NCBI RefSeq assembly: GCF_014205765.1
Contig: NZ_JACIIZ010000007.1
Span: 62,001-126,000, forward strand
Length of the DNA stretch: 64,000 nt
Reading direction: 5' to 3'
Source: Nitrospirillum iridis
GTDB taxonomy: Bacteria; Pseudomonadota; Alphaproteobacteria; Azospirillales; Azospirillaceae
Part shown: piece after piece, positions 29,311-38,018 of the stretch
Position numbering within the stretch: position 1 is the first letter of the stretch
Layout of the letters: each line of letters starts with the position of its first letter
Made by a program: the position numbers and the translations under genes
Notes under the pieces: model-generated
What the model saw: only the letters and a program-made list of their open reading frames with translations
The model's database searches: none
What the model was told of the DNA's origin: nothing

Positions 29311-29769
29311 TCAGTTGACGATGCGCCAGGATCCATCCGGCTGGCGGCAGGCCGTGCCCACCTGCTGGGTGGGTTGCCCGGCGACAGTGATGGTGGAGGT
29401 GTATTCCCGGCAATTGGATTGATCGAACCCCGGTTTCGCGGCCACGGCCTGGACAGGCTGGGCGACGGGCGCCACCTTCACCACCGTCGGCGCCGGCGCC
29501 ACATAAACGGGCGCCGGGGGGACGTAAGCGTAAGGCGCGTAATAGGGGGCGGCATAGACGGCGGGATAGGGCGCCCAATACGGGTCACGCCACCGCCAGT
29601 ACGGGTCGTGCCAGTACGGTCCATAGGCGGCGGGCCAGTAGGGGCCGACGCCGATACCCACGCTGACGAACGTGCGGGCCGCCGCCGGACCGGCGGCGCC
29701 GGCCAGGGCCAGCAAGGTCACCACCAGCGACATCATCACCAGGAACGGAACCTTGAACACGCGGTGCAT
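29311..29769 (-). CDS. Small secreted Tyr/Pro-rich protein with surface-antigen-like C-terminus
   Basis: 152-aa exported protein. After a signal peptide ending AAA it has a Tyr/Pro/Trp-rich middle with repeated PYW and PY units (about residues 40-85), then a Pro/Val/Ala linker. The C-terminal 35 residues carry NCREYTSTITVAGQPTQQVG and GTACRQPDGSWRIV. This tail recurs in the protein at 45530-46207 and resembles the C-terminal part of the 17-kDa/RT0821-type surface antigens of alphaproteobacteria. The start at 29769 has AGAGG at 6-bp spacing, better than the ATG two codons earlier. Function unknown. Confidence 0.72.
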   Translation of the reverse strand: MHRVFKVPFLVMMSLVVTLLALAGAAGPAAARTFVSVGIGVGPYWPAAYGPYWHDPYWRWRDPYWAPYPAVYAAPYYAPYAYVPPAPVYVAPAPTVVKVAPVAQPVQAVAAKPGFDQSNCREYTSTITVAGQPTQQVGTACRQPDGSWRIVN

Positions 29770-29997
29770 GATCATCCTCTTTCCGGCGGGTATCTCATGG
29801 CCCCGCCGCGATCACCCTCGTCACGAGCCGGAGGGGCACCCCGGGGTGCTGCGGGGGCCTCCTTCCCCTATGATACGGAATTATGGCCTTTACCTGGCGG
29901 GCGGAAGACTGCGGCATTTGGCGGCGCGTGCCACCGTGCGCGGGAACCTGCGGGGGCGCCCTCCCCGCAGGCCTTTTCCCAAGGGGGCCGCGACGCC

Positions 29998-32100
29998 TTA
30001 GTGGGCGCCCAGCTCCTTTGACAGGCGGTTGGCGTGATAGACCTTGGCCAACGCCTCCTTCAGGGCACCGACCGAGACCCAGACGGCGCGGTTGACCGAC
30101 CCGTCATAGCCGAAATCGCCGCCCAGCGACTGGATGTTGCCATCGAAGATCAGGCCCACGACTTCCGCGTCCTTGTTGATGACGGGGGAGCCGGAGTTGC
30201 CGCCGATGATGTCGTTGGTGCTGACCATGTCGAACTTCTGCGACGGGTTGATGGCGTCCTTGGCCTTCAGCCAGCTATCCGGCAGGGCGAAGGGGAAGGC
30301 GCCGGTGGCCCGTTCGAAGGTGCCGCCCATGGTGGTGAAGGGTGCCACGTGCTGGCCGTTCTGCTCATAGCCCTTCACCGTGCCGTAGGACACGCGGGGG
30401 CTGAAGGTGGCGTCCGGGTAGATCGAGGTGCCGTGCACCTTGAACATGGCCTGGGCGATGTAGCCGGCGTTCTTCTGCTGCACGGCGGCGACGTTGGCCT
30501 CCACATCCCGGCGGGCGGCCAGGGCGTCGGCGTCGATCAGCTTGGCGAACTTGATCAGCGGGTCGGCGGATGCGGCGATGGCGGCCTCGCCCCCCTCCAG
30601 CAAACGCTTGCGCTCCGCCGGATCGCCCAGGGTGGAGCCCTTCACCAGCTCATCGGCGATCTGCTCGGCCGACCGGCTGCCGAAGACCTTGCGCACCAGG
30701 GGATCATCCGGGCCCAACTGGCGCTGCAGATAGACCAGCTGCGCCCGGATCAGCACACGTTCCAGCTCCGGATAGACCGGGCTGTTGGACAGCAGGCGCT
30801 GGCGGATGAAGGGGAAGTTCGCGTCGGTATACTCGCGCAGGCGCTTGCCGTCCGGCAGCGTGCGCTCACTGGCGGCCCGCACCAGGTTGCGGGCGAAGGT
30901 GAACAGATCGGACTGGGAGGTGAAGCTGCGCCCGGCCTCCAGCACCTCATAGCGCTTGGACACCACGGCGTAGTGTTCGACCGACTTGGCGATGGCGGCC
31001 CACGGGTCGCCGTACTGCTGCGTCAGCGCCGGGTCGGCCGCGATGATCGCCTTGAGCTCGGCCTCCTCCTTGCGCTTGGCGTTGAGCAGCGCCGGATCGA
31101 CCAGGGTCTGGAACTGCCCGTACAGCGCCTTGTAGCTGTTCTCGATACTGAAAAGCTTGGTGCGGGCGGTGCGCGCGTTCTCCTCACCCTGTGCCGTGAA
31201 CTGCAGCAGGATGCCGCGCAGCTCCGTCAGGTACAGCAGCCGGTCGGGCAGGGTGTGGTCGCGGTCGTATTCCAGCTCCGCCACCGTGTCCAAGCGCTCC
31301 GTCCGGCCGGGATTGCCCGAGGTGAAGACCAGATCGCCCTCGTTGGCGTCGCGGGACGCGTAGGGGAAATAGGTGGCCTTGGTGTTCAGCGGTTTGCCGT
31401 CCTTGTCGTACACACGGACGTAGGAGACGTCGAGATCGTAGCGCGGGAATTCGAAATTGTCCGGGTCGCCGCCGAAGAAGGCGATATCCTCCTCGGGCGC
31501 GAACACCAGGCGCACGTCCTGATAGCGGTGGTACTTATAAAGATTGTAGGCGCCGCCGTGATACAGCTCGACGACGTCGCAACGGATGTCGTCGGCGCCA
31601 CCGGTGCATTCCTTCTGAATCGCCGCCTGCACTTCCTTCTGGGCGGCGGAGAAGGCGTCGCCCTCCTTGCCCGCGGTGGCGGCGTTCACCCGCTGGGTCA
31701 CATCGGTGATCTGAACCAGCTGGTTGACCTCCATATCCGGGCACTTGGCCTCGTCCTTCAGGTCGACCGCGTAGAAGCCGTCCTTGATATGGTTATGGTC
31801 CGCGGACGAGACCTGCTGAATGCAGGCGCGGGCGCAATGATGGTTGGTCTGGATCAGGCCGCTGGCAGAGACGAAGGCGCCGGAACAGCCGCGCGCCAGC
31901 CGGACGGACGCCAGTTGCACCCGCTCCAGCCATTTGGGATCGGGGCTGAAGCCGTAGGCCTGCTTCACCTTGGCGCTGGGAAAGTTGTTGAAGGTCCACA
32001 TGCCTTCATCGGCGCCCGCGACCGTGGGCGCCAGCAACAGGCCGGCCAGGGCGCCGGCAGCCAGGGCGCTCAGCGGCGCGCCCTTCAGGAAATCACGCAT
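29998..32100 (-). CDS. S46-family dipeptidyl-peptidase, DPP7-like (paralogue)
   Basis: 700-aa exported paralogue of the S46 enzyme at 27009-29090. Both share DEGMWTFN-FPSAKV after the signal peptide, QTNHHCA around the histidine (87/88) and the FGGDPDNFEFPRYDLDV block. Ser636 sits in GNSGSPVINKD, and Gly654 (FDGN) marks the DPP7-type S1 pocket. The ATG at 32100 gives a clean signal peptide ending near AGA and has GAGGA upstream; a longer frame runs far upstream without a signal sequence. Nutritional breakdown of peptides in the periplasm is the expected role. Confidence 0.92.
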   Translation of the reverse strand: MRDFLKGAPLSALAAGALAGLLLAPTVAGADEGMWTFNNFPSAKVKQAYGFSPDPKWLERVQLASVRLARGCSGAFVSASGLIQTNHHCARACIQQVSSADHNHIKDGFYAVDLKDEAKCPDMEVNQLVQITDVTQRVNAATAGKEGDAFSAAQKEVQAAIQKECTGGADDIRCDVVELYHGGAYNLYKYHRYQDVRLVFAPEEDIAFFGGDPDNFEFPRYDLDVSYVRVYDKDGKPLNTKATYFPYASRDANEGDLVFTSGNPGRTERLDTVAELEYDRDHTLPDRLLYLTELRGILLQFTAQGEENARTARTKLFSIENSYKALYGQFQTLVDPALLNAKRKEEAELKAIIAADPALTQQYGDPWAAIAKSVEHYAVVSKRYEVLEAGRSFTSQSDLFTFARNLVRAASERTLPDGKRLREYTDANFPFIRQRLLSNSPVYPELERVLIRAQLVYLQRQLGPDDPLVRKVFGSRSAEQIADELVKGSTLGDPAERKRLLEGGEAAIAASADPLIKFAKLIDADALAARRDVEANVAAVQQKNAGYIAQAMFKVHGTSIYPDATFSPRVSYGTVKGYEQNGQHVAPFTTMGGTFERATGAFPFALPDSWLKAKDAINPSQKFDMVSTNDIIGGNSGSPVINKDAEVVGLIFDGNIQSLGGDFGYDGSVNRAVWVSVGALKEALAKVYHANRLSKELGAH

Positions 32101-32222
32101 TTCAGATGTCCTCACGACAGGTCGATCCGGTCCCCGCAGCCCGGTTTGCCGACATGCATCATGTCTGCCGTGAGATTGCAAGGCCGGACGGGCACCCAAG
32201 CCCGCCGCCTCGGCCGCTGCCG

Positions 32223-33239
32223 TCAGGCGGCCAGTCCATCCATGTCGCCCAACATCATGTCCGGCACGGCGTCCGGGAATTCCGGCGCCTGGTCGAAGGG
32301 CGCCATCGCCGACAGGCTGTCGGTCCGGAAGAAGTAAACCATATGGCTTTTCAGCGGCGTGCGGCCCGGGGGCGGGGGCGCGTTGCGGTCCCGGCCCCAG
32401 CGGCGGGGATCGACCACCGTCAGCCCGTATTCCGGCAGGGCCTGGCGCTTCTTGGCCAGCGCCACCAGCCGGGCCTTGAACACCTTGAGATCGCTCTCGG
32501 CGCCGACGCGCAGGCGCAGCTTCTCGATGTTCATCTTGAAGGCGCCCTGGTTGCCGCAATGCGCCCGGGCGATCTCATAGAGCCGCTTCTCGGTGGGCGA
32601 CAGTTTAAAATAATCGGGGTGGTAGGTCAGGATCTTGCGGTCCTTGACCACCGCCCGGTACAGCCAGTCACACAGCTGGACCGTCAACGACTTCATGGTC
32701 TTGCCGCCGTCCTTATCCCGGCGGTAGTTGATGCGGTAGTCCAGCACCCAGGAGAAGGCGCCCGTCTCCCCCTCGCCACCGGTTTCCAGGTTGGTGAGGA
32801 CCTGGGTGGACTGCAGGCGCTTCAGCGCGTCCTCCAGCCGCTGGTAGGCGGTATTGGTGGCGTGGATGCCCACCACGCGGAAGAAGTCGTGGCCGGTGAA
32901 GGTCAGGCGGGGGCTGACCGGTTCCCCCCGGTTCAGTTTGTCCTGGATCAGGGACACGAGGTAGATCAGCACCTCCTTGTCCCAGATGTTGGCGACGCCA
33001 TGCTTGGTGCCGGTGACCTCGATGCGCACGGTGCCGTCGTCGTAGACCGGCAGTTCCGTCACCGTTTCCTTGCTGAGGGCGAAGAAGTTGAAGACCATGA
33101 CCAGCCGGTCATTCTTCACCTTGCCGATCAGCGGGCTGTCCAGCGCCAAGGCCAGCTGGCCCGCCATGGGCGCCTCGACCATGGCCGGTACGGAAACCAT
33201 GTCCGCAGTCCGTGTCGTCGTCCCCGCCATTGTCGCCAC
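32223..33239 (-). CDS. repA: Replication initiator protein A (RPA family)
   Basis: 338-aa plasmid-type initiator of the RPA family, found on many alphaproteobacterial secondary replicons. Recognisable stretches are LVMVFNFFALSKE and GVANIWDKEVLIYLVSLI near the N-terminus, FTGHDFFRVVG and a winged-helix region YRINYRR to LTYHPDYFKLSPTEKRLYEIARAHC. It should bind the 18-bp iterons in the intergenic DNA directly upstream and open the origin. The protein is divergent from parA, with the origin between. An ATG three codons downstream is an alternative start. The 122 bp after the stop separate it from the S46 gene. Confidence 0.88.
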   Translation of the reverse strand: MATMAGTTTRTADMVSVPAMVEAPMAGQLALALDSPLIGKVKNDRLVMVFNFFALSKETVTELPVYDDGTVRIEVTGTKHGVANIWDKEVLIYLVSLIQDKLNRGEPVSPRLTFTGHDFFRVVGIHATNTAYQRLEDALKRLQSTQVLTNLETGGEGETGAFSWVLDYRINYRRDKDGGKTMKSLTVQLCDWLYRAVVKDRKILTYHPDYFKLSPTEKRLYEIARAHCGNQGAFKMNIEKLRLRVGAESDLKVFKARLVALAKKRQALPEYGLTVVDPRRWGRDRNAPPPPGRTPLKSHMVYFFRTDSLSAMAPFDQAPEFPDAVPDMMLGDMDGLAA

Positions 33240-33339
33240 CCTTCACACAAAAAGCAGGCCCCCTCCACCATGGACGGGGCGTTTGGACTCCGGATGATGA
33301 ACGCGGCACTTCGTCACCGCCAACGGCAAAAGCGCGGAC

Positions 33340-33773
33340 GGTTTCCGATCCCTTGAGATTTTGGGGCCGCCACCCCCAAAATCTGGTGTCGATATCGAGT
33401 CGACGCCGGCCTTGGTTGCTGAACCCGTGGGCTTGGGTAACCGATCCCTTGAGTCGACTCGATCGCCCCTCCCCCCGACTCATCCCGACGGCGCAAAATC
33501 ACGCGGACTCGGGGGATGACGGAGTCCGATCGCGGTATCGGAGTCCGAAACAGCCCCCCTGGCACCCCTTTGCTCAAGGGATCAGCAACCGGCTTTGAGG
33601 GAACAGCAACCAAGATCAAGGCTATGGATACCGACTCCGACCGACTCGCCTGTTTTCCGGTCAAGGGTTTGGATACCGGCTTTGTCGACACCAGGGTTCA
33701 GCAACCGTCCCACAAGGGATCGGTGACCCCAGGCTTGAGGGTTTGGAGTCCGCGATGCCAGGGTTCAGATACC
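33340..33773. repeat. Iteron array of the replication origin (11 copies of an 18-bp repeat)
   Basis: Consensus NTCAAGGGWTCRGNNACC. Copies in reverse orientation: 33340-33357, 33414-33431, 33436-33453. Forward copies: 33573-33590, 33594-33611, 33615-33632, 33660-33677, 33689-33706, 33711-33728, 33734-33751, 33756-33773. Starts of most forward neighbours are 21-23 bp apart, two helical turns. A half copy (GGTATCCGT) is at 33783. Presumed RepA binding sites. The palindrome GAGTCGACTC (33451-33460) and the repeat GGAGTCCG (33521 and 33540) lie among them. Confidence 0.8.
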
Positions 33774-33779
33774 CAGAGT

Positions 33780-33897
33780 CACGGTATCCGTTACCAAAAC
33801 ACCTGTTAAGCATTTGCAAAATCAGCGTTTTTCAGGGCTGTAACTGTTAAACCCTATATCCGTTTAACCCTGAATCCTTTTAAGGAAACTATCCACA
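33780..33897. other. AT-rich unwinding region with DnaA box (origin core)
   Basis: The stretch after the iterons is markedly AT-rich for this genome, with several GTTAA/TTTAA steps. It ends in CTATCCACA at 33889-33897, an 8/9 match to the DnaA box TTATCCACA. Iterons, AT-rich DNA and DnaA box beside repA make this the likely origin of replication. Confidence 0.72.
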
Positions 33898-34332
33898 GGC
33901 CAGGCTTTGAACAGCTGCGCCAACGGAACCGGTGCAGGGCCAGCGGGTTCCAGCGCGGGTTTCAATGTCAGCACCTCCCTCCCGATCGTCCAGCGCTCGG
34001 AAACGGACAGAGAGTGAAAAACCTAGGAAATCCGCCATTTCCCACGAATCCGCGGACCACACCGAATTGGTATCCGTTCCCTTGAAGATCGGTGCTCGTG
34101 AGAAAGAAGATCGGCGGGGAATCCGGGCGCGATCGTGCCGGTTTCAAGGTTACAGTTACCAAATGCGCCGAATCGCCCAGTCATTCAAATCCCGTCAGCG
34201 AATTTTTCCGCGTAATGGGAAAAAAATCGCTGATGGAACATTTATCCGCATCTTTGCCCCAAGATCGCGGTTGGCGTCGGGTTCGCGGTTGGGCATTATC
34301 CGCGCATCTCTGGCAGCCCTTCGGATACACCA
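33898..34332. other. Origin-to-parA intergenic region with two further iterons and an inverted repeat
   Basis: No convincing gene. Two more 18-bp repeat copies lie at 34069-34086 (reverse) and 34143-34160 (forward). A near-perfect inverted repeat, CAGCGAATTTTTCC at 34196-34209 and GGAAAAAAATCGCTG at 34218-34232, sits about 100 bp before parA. It is a candidate operator for ParA autoregulation. Confidence 0.55.
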
Positions 34333-35589
34333 ATGACCACCGATGTCAGCGCGCCCGCCGATCAGCAAAGCCCGGCCGGCGACGATCCCCTGCAAATCTT
34401 CCTGGACCACTCGGAAGGCTGTGACGCCATCCAGCGTAAGATCATCGAGGTTCAGGCCTATCCTGGCCACGCGAAGACCTTGCGCCTGTTTCCCACGTCG
34501 GAAGCCGCCCGGCTGATCCGCATTTCGGAAAGCCATCTGCGGGCGCTGCTGAAGAACGAGCAGTTTCCGCAAGGGACGGTCATCGGCGGCAATAACCGCC
34601 GCGGCTTCACCTTGGCGGAGGTGAACCAGATTCGTCGGCAACTGTTCCAGCAGACCGGTGACGTGCGCTACCGCGTTGGTCGTGACCGCGAGGCGGGGGA
34701 GCAGCTGTCGGTCATCACCGTCGCCAACTTCAAGGGCGGCGCCGCCAAGACAACCCATTCCGTCCACCTGGCGCAGTACCTGGCCTTGCAGGGCTATCGG
34801 GTGTTAATGGTTGACCTCGATAGCCAGGCCAGCGCCACCTCGCTGTTCGGCTTCGTGCCGGATGAGCAGTTCGACCGTCTGGACACGCTCTATCGCCTGT
34901 TCACCCTGGACGATAGCCAGCGGACCAACGACCTGCGCCCCTTGATCCAGAAGACCTACTGGGATGGGCTGGATGTCATCCCCGCCAATCTGGGGCTCTA
35001 CTCCACAGAGTTCGAGGTACCGGTTCGGCAGATGCGCCAGCGTGAATTGCGCTTCTGGCGCATCCTCCAGGACGCCTTGCCCACGATCGACCAGGACTAC
35101 GATATCGTCGTGTGCGATTGCCCGCCGTCGTTGAGCTATCTATCCATCAACGCGGTGATGGCGGCGAACTTCCTGTTGATCCCCATCCCCCCATCGATGC
35201 TGGACTTCAGTTCCGCCGGCCGCTTTTTCCGCATGGTCTATGAGACGTTGTCCACTCTGGCGCAGGCCGAAGGCGGCCGGGTGAAGACCTTCGATGCCGT
35301 GCGTCTGTTGGTGTCGAAGTATCAGACCGCCGACGGCAACCAGAGCCAGCTGGTGAAATGGATGGGCAGCATCTTCGCCGACACCTTGCTGGAAAACCGT
35401 ATGGCGTTGACCACCGGCCTGGATAGCGCCGGCAACCTGAAGCAAAGTTATTACGAGCTGGAGGCCAGCGACGTGAACCGCCGCACCTATGAGCGCGGGC
35501 TGGAATATCTGAACAACGTGAACGCCGAGATCGAACGCGTGATCTGGGACATCTGGAAGCGCGCGCCGGCGCGGGAGGGGGCACGATGA
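34333..35589 (+). CDS. parA: ParA-family partition ATPase
   Basis: 418-aa partition ATPase. A helix-turn-helix-like region at about residues 50-95 (FPTSEAARLIRISESHLRAL) precedes the ATPase domain, as in type Ia ParA proteins that repress their own promoter. The deviant Walker A is KGGAAKTT, motif A' is VLMVDLDSQASAT, and Walker B is YDIVVCDCPPSLSYL. It should pattern on the nucleoid and segregate replicons bound by ParB. Its stop overlaps the parB start in ATGA. Confidence 0.93.
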   Translation: MTTDVSAPADQQSPAGDDPLQIFLDHSEGCDAIQRKIIEVQAYPGHAKTLRLFPTSEAARLIRISESHLRALLKNEQFPQGTVIGGNNRRGFTLAEVNQIRRQLFQQTGDVRYRVGRDREAGEQLSVITVANFKGGAAKTTHSVHLAQYLALQGYRVLMVDLDSQASATSLFGFVPDEQFDRLDTLYRLFTLDDSQRTNDLRPLIQKTYWDGLDVIPANLGLYSTEFEVPVRQMRQRELRFWRILQDALPTIDQDYDIVVCDCPPSLSYLSINAVMAANFLLIPIPPSMLDFSSAGRFFRMVYETLSTLAQAEGGRVKTFDAVRLLVSKYQTADGNQSQLVKWMGSIFADTLLENRMALTTGLDSAGNLKQSYYELEASDVNRRTYERGLEYLNNVNAEIERVIWDIWKRAPAREGAR

Positions 35590-36584
35590 GCCGCAAGGAC
35601 AGAATGGCCGAACTGGACAGCGCCATCGGCGACCTGACCGCCAGCCGTGCGACGCGACCGGCCTCCCCCCGGTCCGCGATTCCCATCGTCAACCAGATCG
35701 AAAGCGTGTTCCAGGACAGCGCCCGGGAGCTGGAGACGCTGCGCGATAGTGGCCGTGTCCTGCTGGAACTGGACCCGGCGGACATCCACGGCACCCAGTA
35801 TCAAGACCGTCACGCCGCCGCCTTCGCCGACGCCGCCTTCGCCACGCTGGTGCAAGACATCCTGCGGCATGGCCAGTTGGCCCCCGTGCTGGTTCGCCCG
35901 GCGGCGGGAGGGGAGGGGTATGAGCTGATCGCCGGTCATCGTCGCACCGCGGCCTGCCGTCAGCTGGGACGCAAGGTGGTGGCGCGGGTAATGCAGGCGG
36001 ACGACCGTGACCTGCTGATCAAGATGGTGCAGGAGAACGAGGCCCGGGCCGACATCTCCGCCTATGAGCGCGCGGTGCAGTTGAAGACGGTGCTGGACAC
36101 TGGGCTGATGAGCCGGGCGGAGTTGATGGAGCGGCTGGATTTCAGCAAGGGCCACCTGTCCAACCTGCTTAAATTCGCGGAACTGCCGGCCACAGTGATC
36201 GCCGCGTTGGACGACCCCCGGCCCCTGAAGATCAGTGATGGCGCCAAGCTGGCCCGGCTGATGGCCGAGAGCGATGAGGCGGCGGCACGGGTGGAGGCGG
36301 CGGCCGCCGCTCTGAGCGCCCGTGATGGTGAGGACGGTCTTAGCTTCAGCGCCCGTCTGCGGACCCTGATGGCGGCGGCTCAAGGCGAGGTGGCGGTGGA
36401 GCCCGAGGTTTCAGGGGAGAGGGTCATCCGCTCCCGCACCGGTCAGGTGTTGGTCCGGCTGTCCCTGCATGAGGGACGGCCCATCCTGCGGCTGGCGGCC
36501 GGGTTGCCGCCACAGGCCTTGGACGCGCTGTTCGCGCAACTCCCCGACGCACTCCGGCGCTGTGGCCTCGATGTACCTGACTGA
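35586..36584 (+). CDS. parB: ParB-family partition protein
   Basis: 332-aa centromere-binding protein. The ParB/Srx N-terminal domain has GEGYELIAGHRRTAACRQLG and the Box II-like motif QENEARADISAYERAVQ. It is followed by a helix-turn-helix (TGLMSRAELMERLDFSKGHL) and a C-terminal dimerisation part. It overlaps parA by 4 bp, giving a parAB operon next to repA. Its binding site is not proven; the paired palindromes just downstream are the best candidates. Confidence 0.93.
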   Translation: MSRKDRMAELDSAIGDLTASRATRPASPRSAIPIVNQIESVFQDSARELETLRDSGRVLLELDPADIHGTQYQDRHAAAFADAAFATLVQDILRHGQLAPVLVRPAAGGEGYELIAGHRRTAACRQLGRKVVARVMQADDRDLLIKMVQENEARADISAYERAVQLKTVLDTGLMSRAELMERLDFSKGHLSNLLKFAELPATVIAALDDPRPLKISDGAKLARLMAESDEAAARVEAAAAALSARDGEDGLSFSARLRTLMAAAQGEVAVEPEVSGERVIRSRTGQVLVRLSLHEGRPILRLAAGLPPQALDALFAQLPDALRRCGLDVPD

Positions 36585-36650
36585 CGAGGCACCTTGATAT
36601 TTAGGGTGTGTCGATAGCCCAGCTGGTTTTTCTGAAAAAACTTCGAAACG

Positions 36651-36676
36651 GCCCCGTCCTGGCGACGGGGCTTTTT
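36651..36676 (+). terminator. Rho-independent terminator of parAB
   Basis: Stem GCCCCGTC (36651-36658) with GACGGGGC (36664-36671), 5-nt loop, then TTTTTCTTT. Textbook intrinsic terminator, 66 bp after parB. Confidence 0.88.
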
Positions 36677-36717
36677 CTTTGGATGAACGTCGCCGGCGGG
36701 GAAGAAACGGGGGTGTC

Positions 36718-36735
36718 GTCAAGGGAACGGATACC
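36718..36735 (+). repeat. Isolated iteron copy downstream of parB
   Basis: GTCAAGGGAACGGATACC differs by one base from the copy at 34069-34086 and belongs to the origin iteron family. It lies between the two candidate parS palindromes. Confidence 0.7.
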
Positions 36736-36772
36736 CGGGTTTTTTCAGAAAAACCACCCCCCCGTCTTTCGA

Positions 36773-37921
36773 TCACTCCACCATATAGGCGCGGTAGGCG
36801 TCCCGGCCGGAAATCTCCAGCACCAACCGATCCCGATGCAGTCCGTCCAGCAAGGTACGGGCGGCGGTGCCGCTCATGCCCAGCGACTGGGCGAGGCGGC
36901 CAGACGTGGCGACGGGTTGCGCCAGCAGGAAGGCCGCCACTTGCGGCCCACGGGATGTGGAGCGGCGCGGGCGCAGCGCCTCAGCCAGCCGAACCTCCGC
37001 CAGGCGCAGACGGCGCAACAGCACCTCGCCGCGGGCCAGGGACCGGATAGCGGCGTTGAGGAAAGCAAGCAGCCACCCGGCATCCCGATCCGGCCGATAC
37101 TCCATGGCATACCCGAGAAAGCCGACGGATGGCATCAGCACCGGACCGCCCGCGAAACCCGGATGAGTGGGGCTGGCGATGGTATCCGAACCCTCGAGGA
37201 TCACGCTGTCGCTGCCGGCGTGTCGGGTGTGCACCAATCCTTGGCGGGCGGGCCACCAGGCTGCCAGCAAGCGGCCCAAGGCGGCCCCGGCGGTGCGGTC
37301 GGCGCGGGTCCGATGCCAATGGGCCAGGAAGGCGGCGGCGCCGACCAGGGCCGGGGCCGCGCGGAACCGGGTGAGGGCGTCGGGTGCCAGGGCCGCTTGC
37401 AGCACCGACCAACGCTCCTCCGCGTCCACATCCTCCTCGGCACCATTCCACAGGGAGAAGCCGGCGGCGCGGGTTTGACGGACGCGGTCCAGTGCCGCCA
37501 GGCGACGGGGGGTATAGAGGTGGCGGGGATGGCGGGCGGCTATCCGGCGCACCAGGTCATAGAGGGGGAGGGCCTGGGCCAGGTCAGGATCGGGGGCGCG
37601 ATCCAGACTGTCCCAGGCCAGCAGGCGCAAGTCGGCCGTGTCCACCAGGATGCCGTTCAGCCGTGCCGAGGCTGTCGCCTCCTCAATCGCCATGCGGTTG
37701 ACCCAGCCGGCGGCCACAGCGCCGCTGCTGGCCGCGAGGCCACTATCCAGCCGCACCAGGGCGGCGGACGCGGCCTCCAACGCCAACTGTTCGGGGGTGG
37801 CGTAGGGCCCGCATATATCGCCCCTCTCCATCAAGGCCGGGGGGAGGGGCGGCGGTGGCTCCTGTACGGCGGGGCCGCCGGCATAGGGGCTTCCAGGCGT
37901 ATCCCACCAATCATCACTCAT
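36773..37921 (-). CDS. Plasmid-associated HTH protein, DUF1612/RHE_PE00001-like
   Basis: 382-aa protein convergent with parAB. The N-terminal 45 residues are Pro/Gly-rich; then comes a helical region (ALVRLDSGLAASSGAVAAG, MAIEEATASARLNGILVDTADL), and the C-terminus has a winged-helix-like segment ATSGRLAQSLGMSGTAARTLLDGLHRDRLVLEISGRDAYR. The layout resembles the DUF1612 plus HTH proteins that accompany repABC-type plasmids in rhizobia; that match is from memory and moderate. A role in plasmid maintenance or copy control is possible but unproven. Start at 37921; an upstream ATG gives 19 more residues. Confidence 0.6.
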   Translation of the reverse strand: MSDDWWDTPGSPYAGGPAVQEPPPPLPPALMERGDICGPYATPEQLALEAASAALVRLDSGLAASSGAVAAGWVNRMAIEEATASARLNGILVDTADLRLLAWDSLDRAPDPDLAQALPLYDLVRRIAARHPRHLYTPRRLAALDRVRQTRAAGFSLWNGAEEDVDAEERWSVLQAALAPDALTRFRAAPALVGAAAFLAHWHRTRADRTAGAALGRLLAAWWPARQGLVHTRHAGSDSVILEGSDTIASPTHPGFAGGPVLMPSVGFLGYAMEYRPDRDAGWLLAFLNAAIRSLARGEVLLRRLRLAEVRLAEALRPRRSTSRGPQVAAFLLAQPVATSGRLAQSLGMSGTAARTLLDGLHRDRLVLEISGRDAYRAYMVE

Positions 37922-38018
37922 GATATTCCCCAGTCTGCGACACCGAGGAACATTGGACACGTACAGGCCAGAAAGCAAGTTATTAGCTATTTAGCTTTCC
38001 TCTGCCGGAACCACCGTC

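Larger units (their letters stand above)
36625..36755. repeat. 17-bp inverted-repeat pair with palindromic cores (candidate parS)
   Basis: GGTTTTTCTGAAAAAAC at 36625-36641 and its exact reverse complement at 36739-36755. Each has a perfect 13-bp palindromic core TTTTTC(T/A)GAAAAA. They lie directly downstream of parB, the usual place for parS in type Ia systems, and enclose a terminator and one more iteron copy. Confidence 0.5.

Noticed and set aside
33516-34336. Open frames in the origin region, including 33516-33809 (97 aa) and 33932-34336 (134 aa) on the plus strand
   Set aside because: They run through iterons and other repeats, have biased Arg/Ser-rich products and lack ribosome binding sites. 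The region is better explained as origin DNA.
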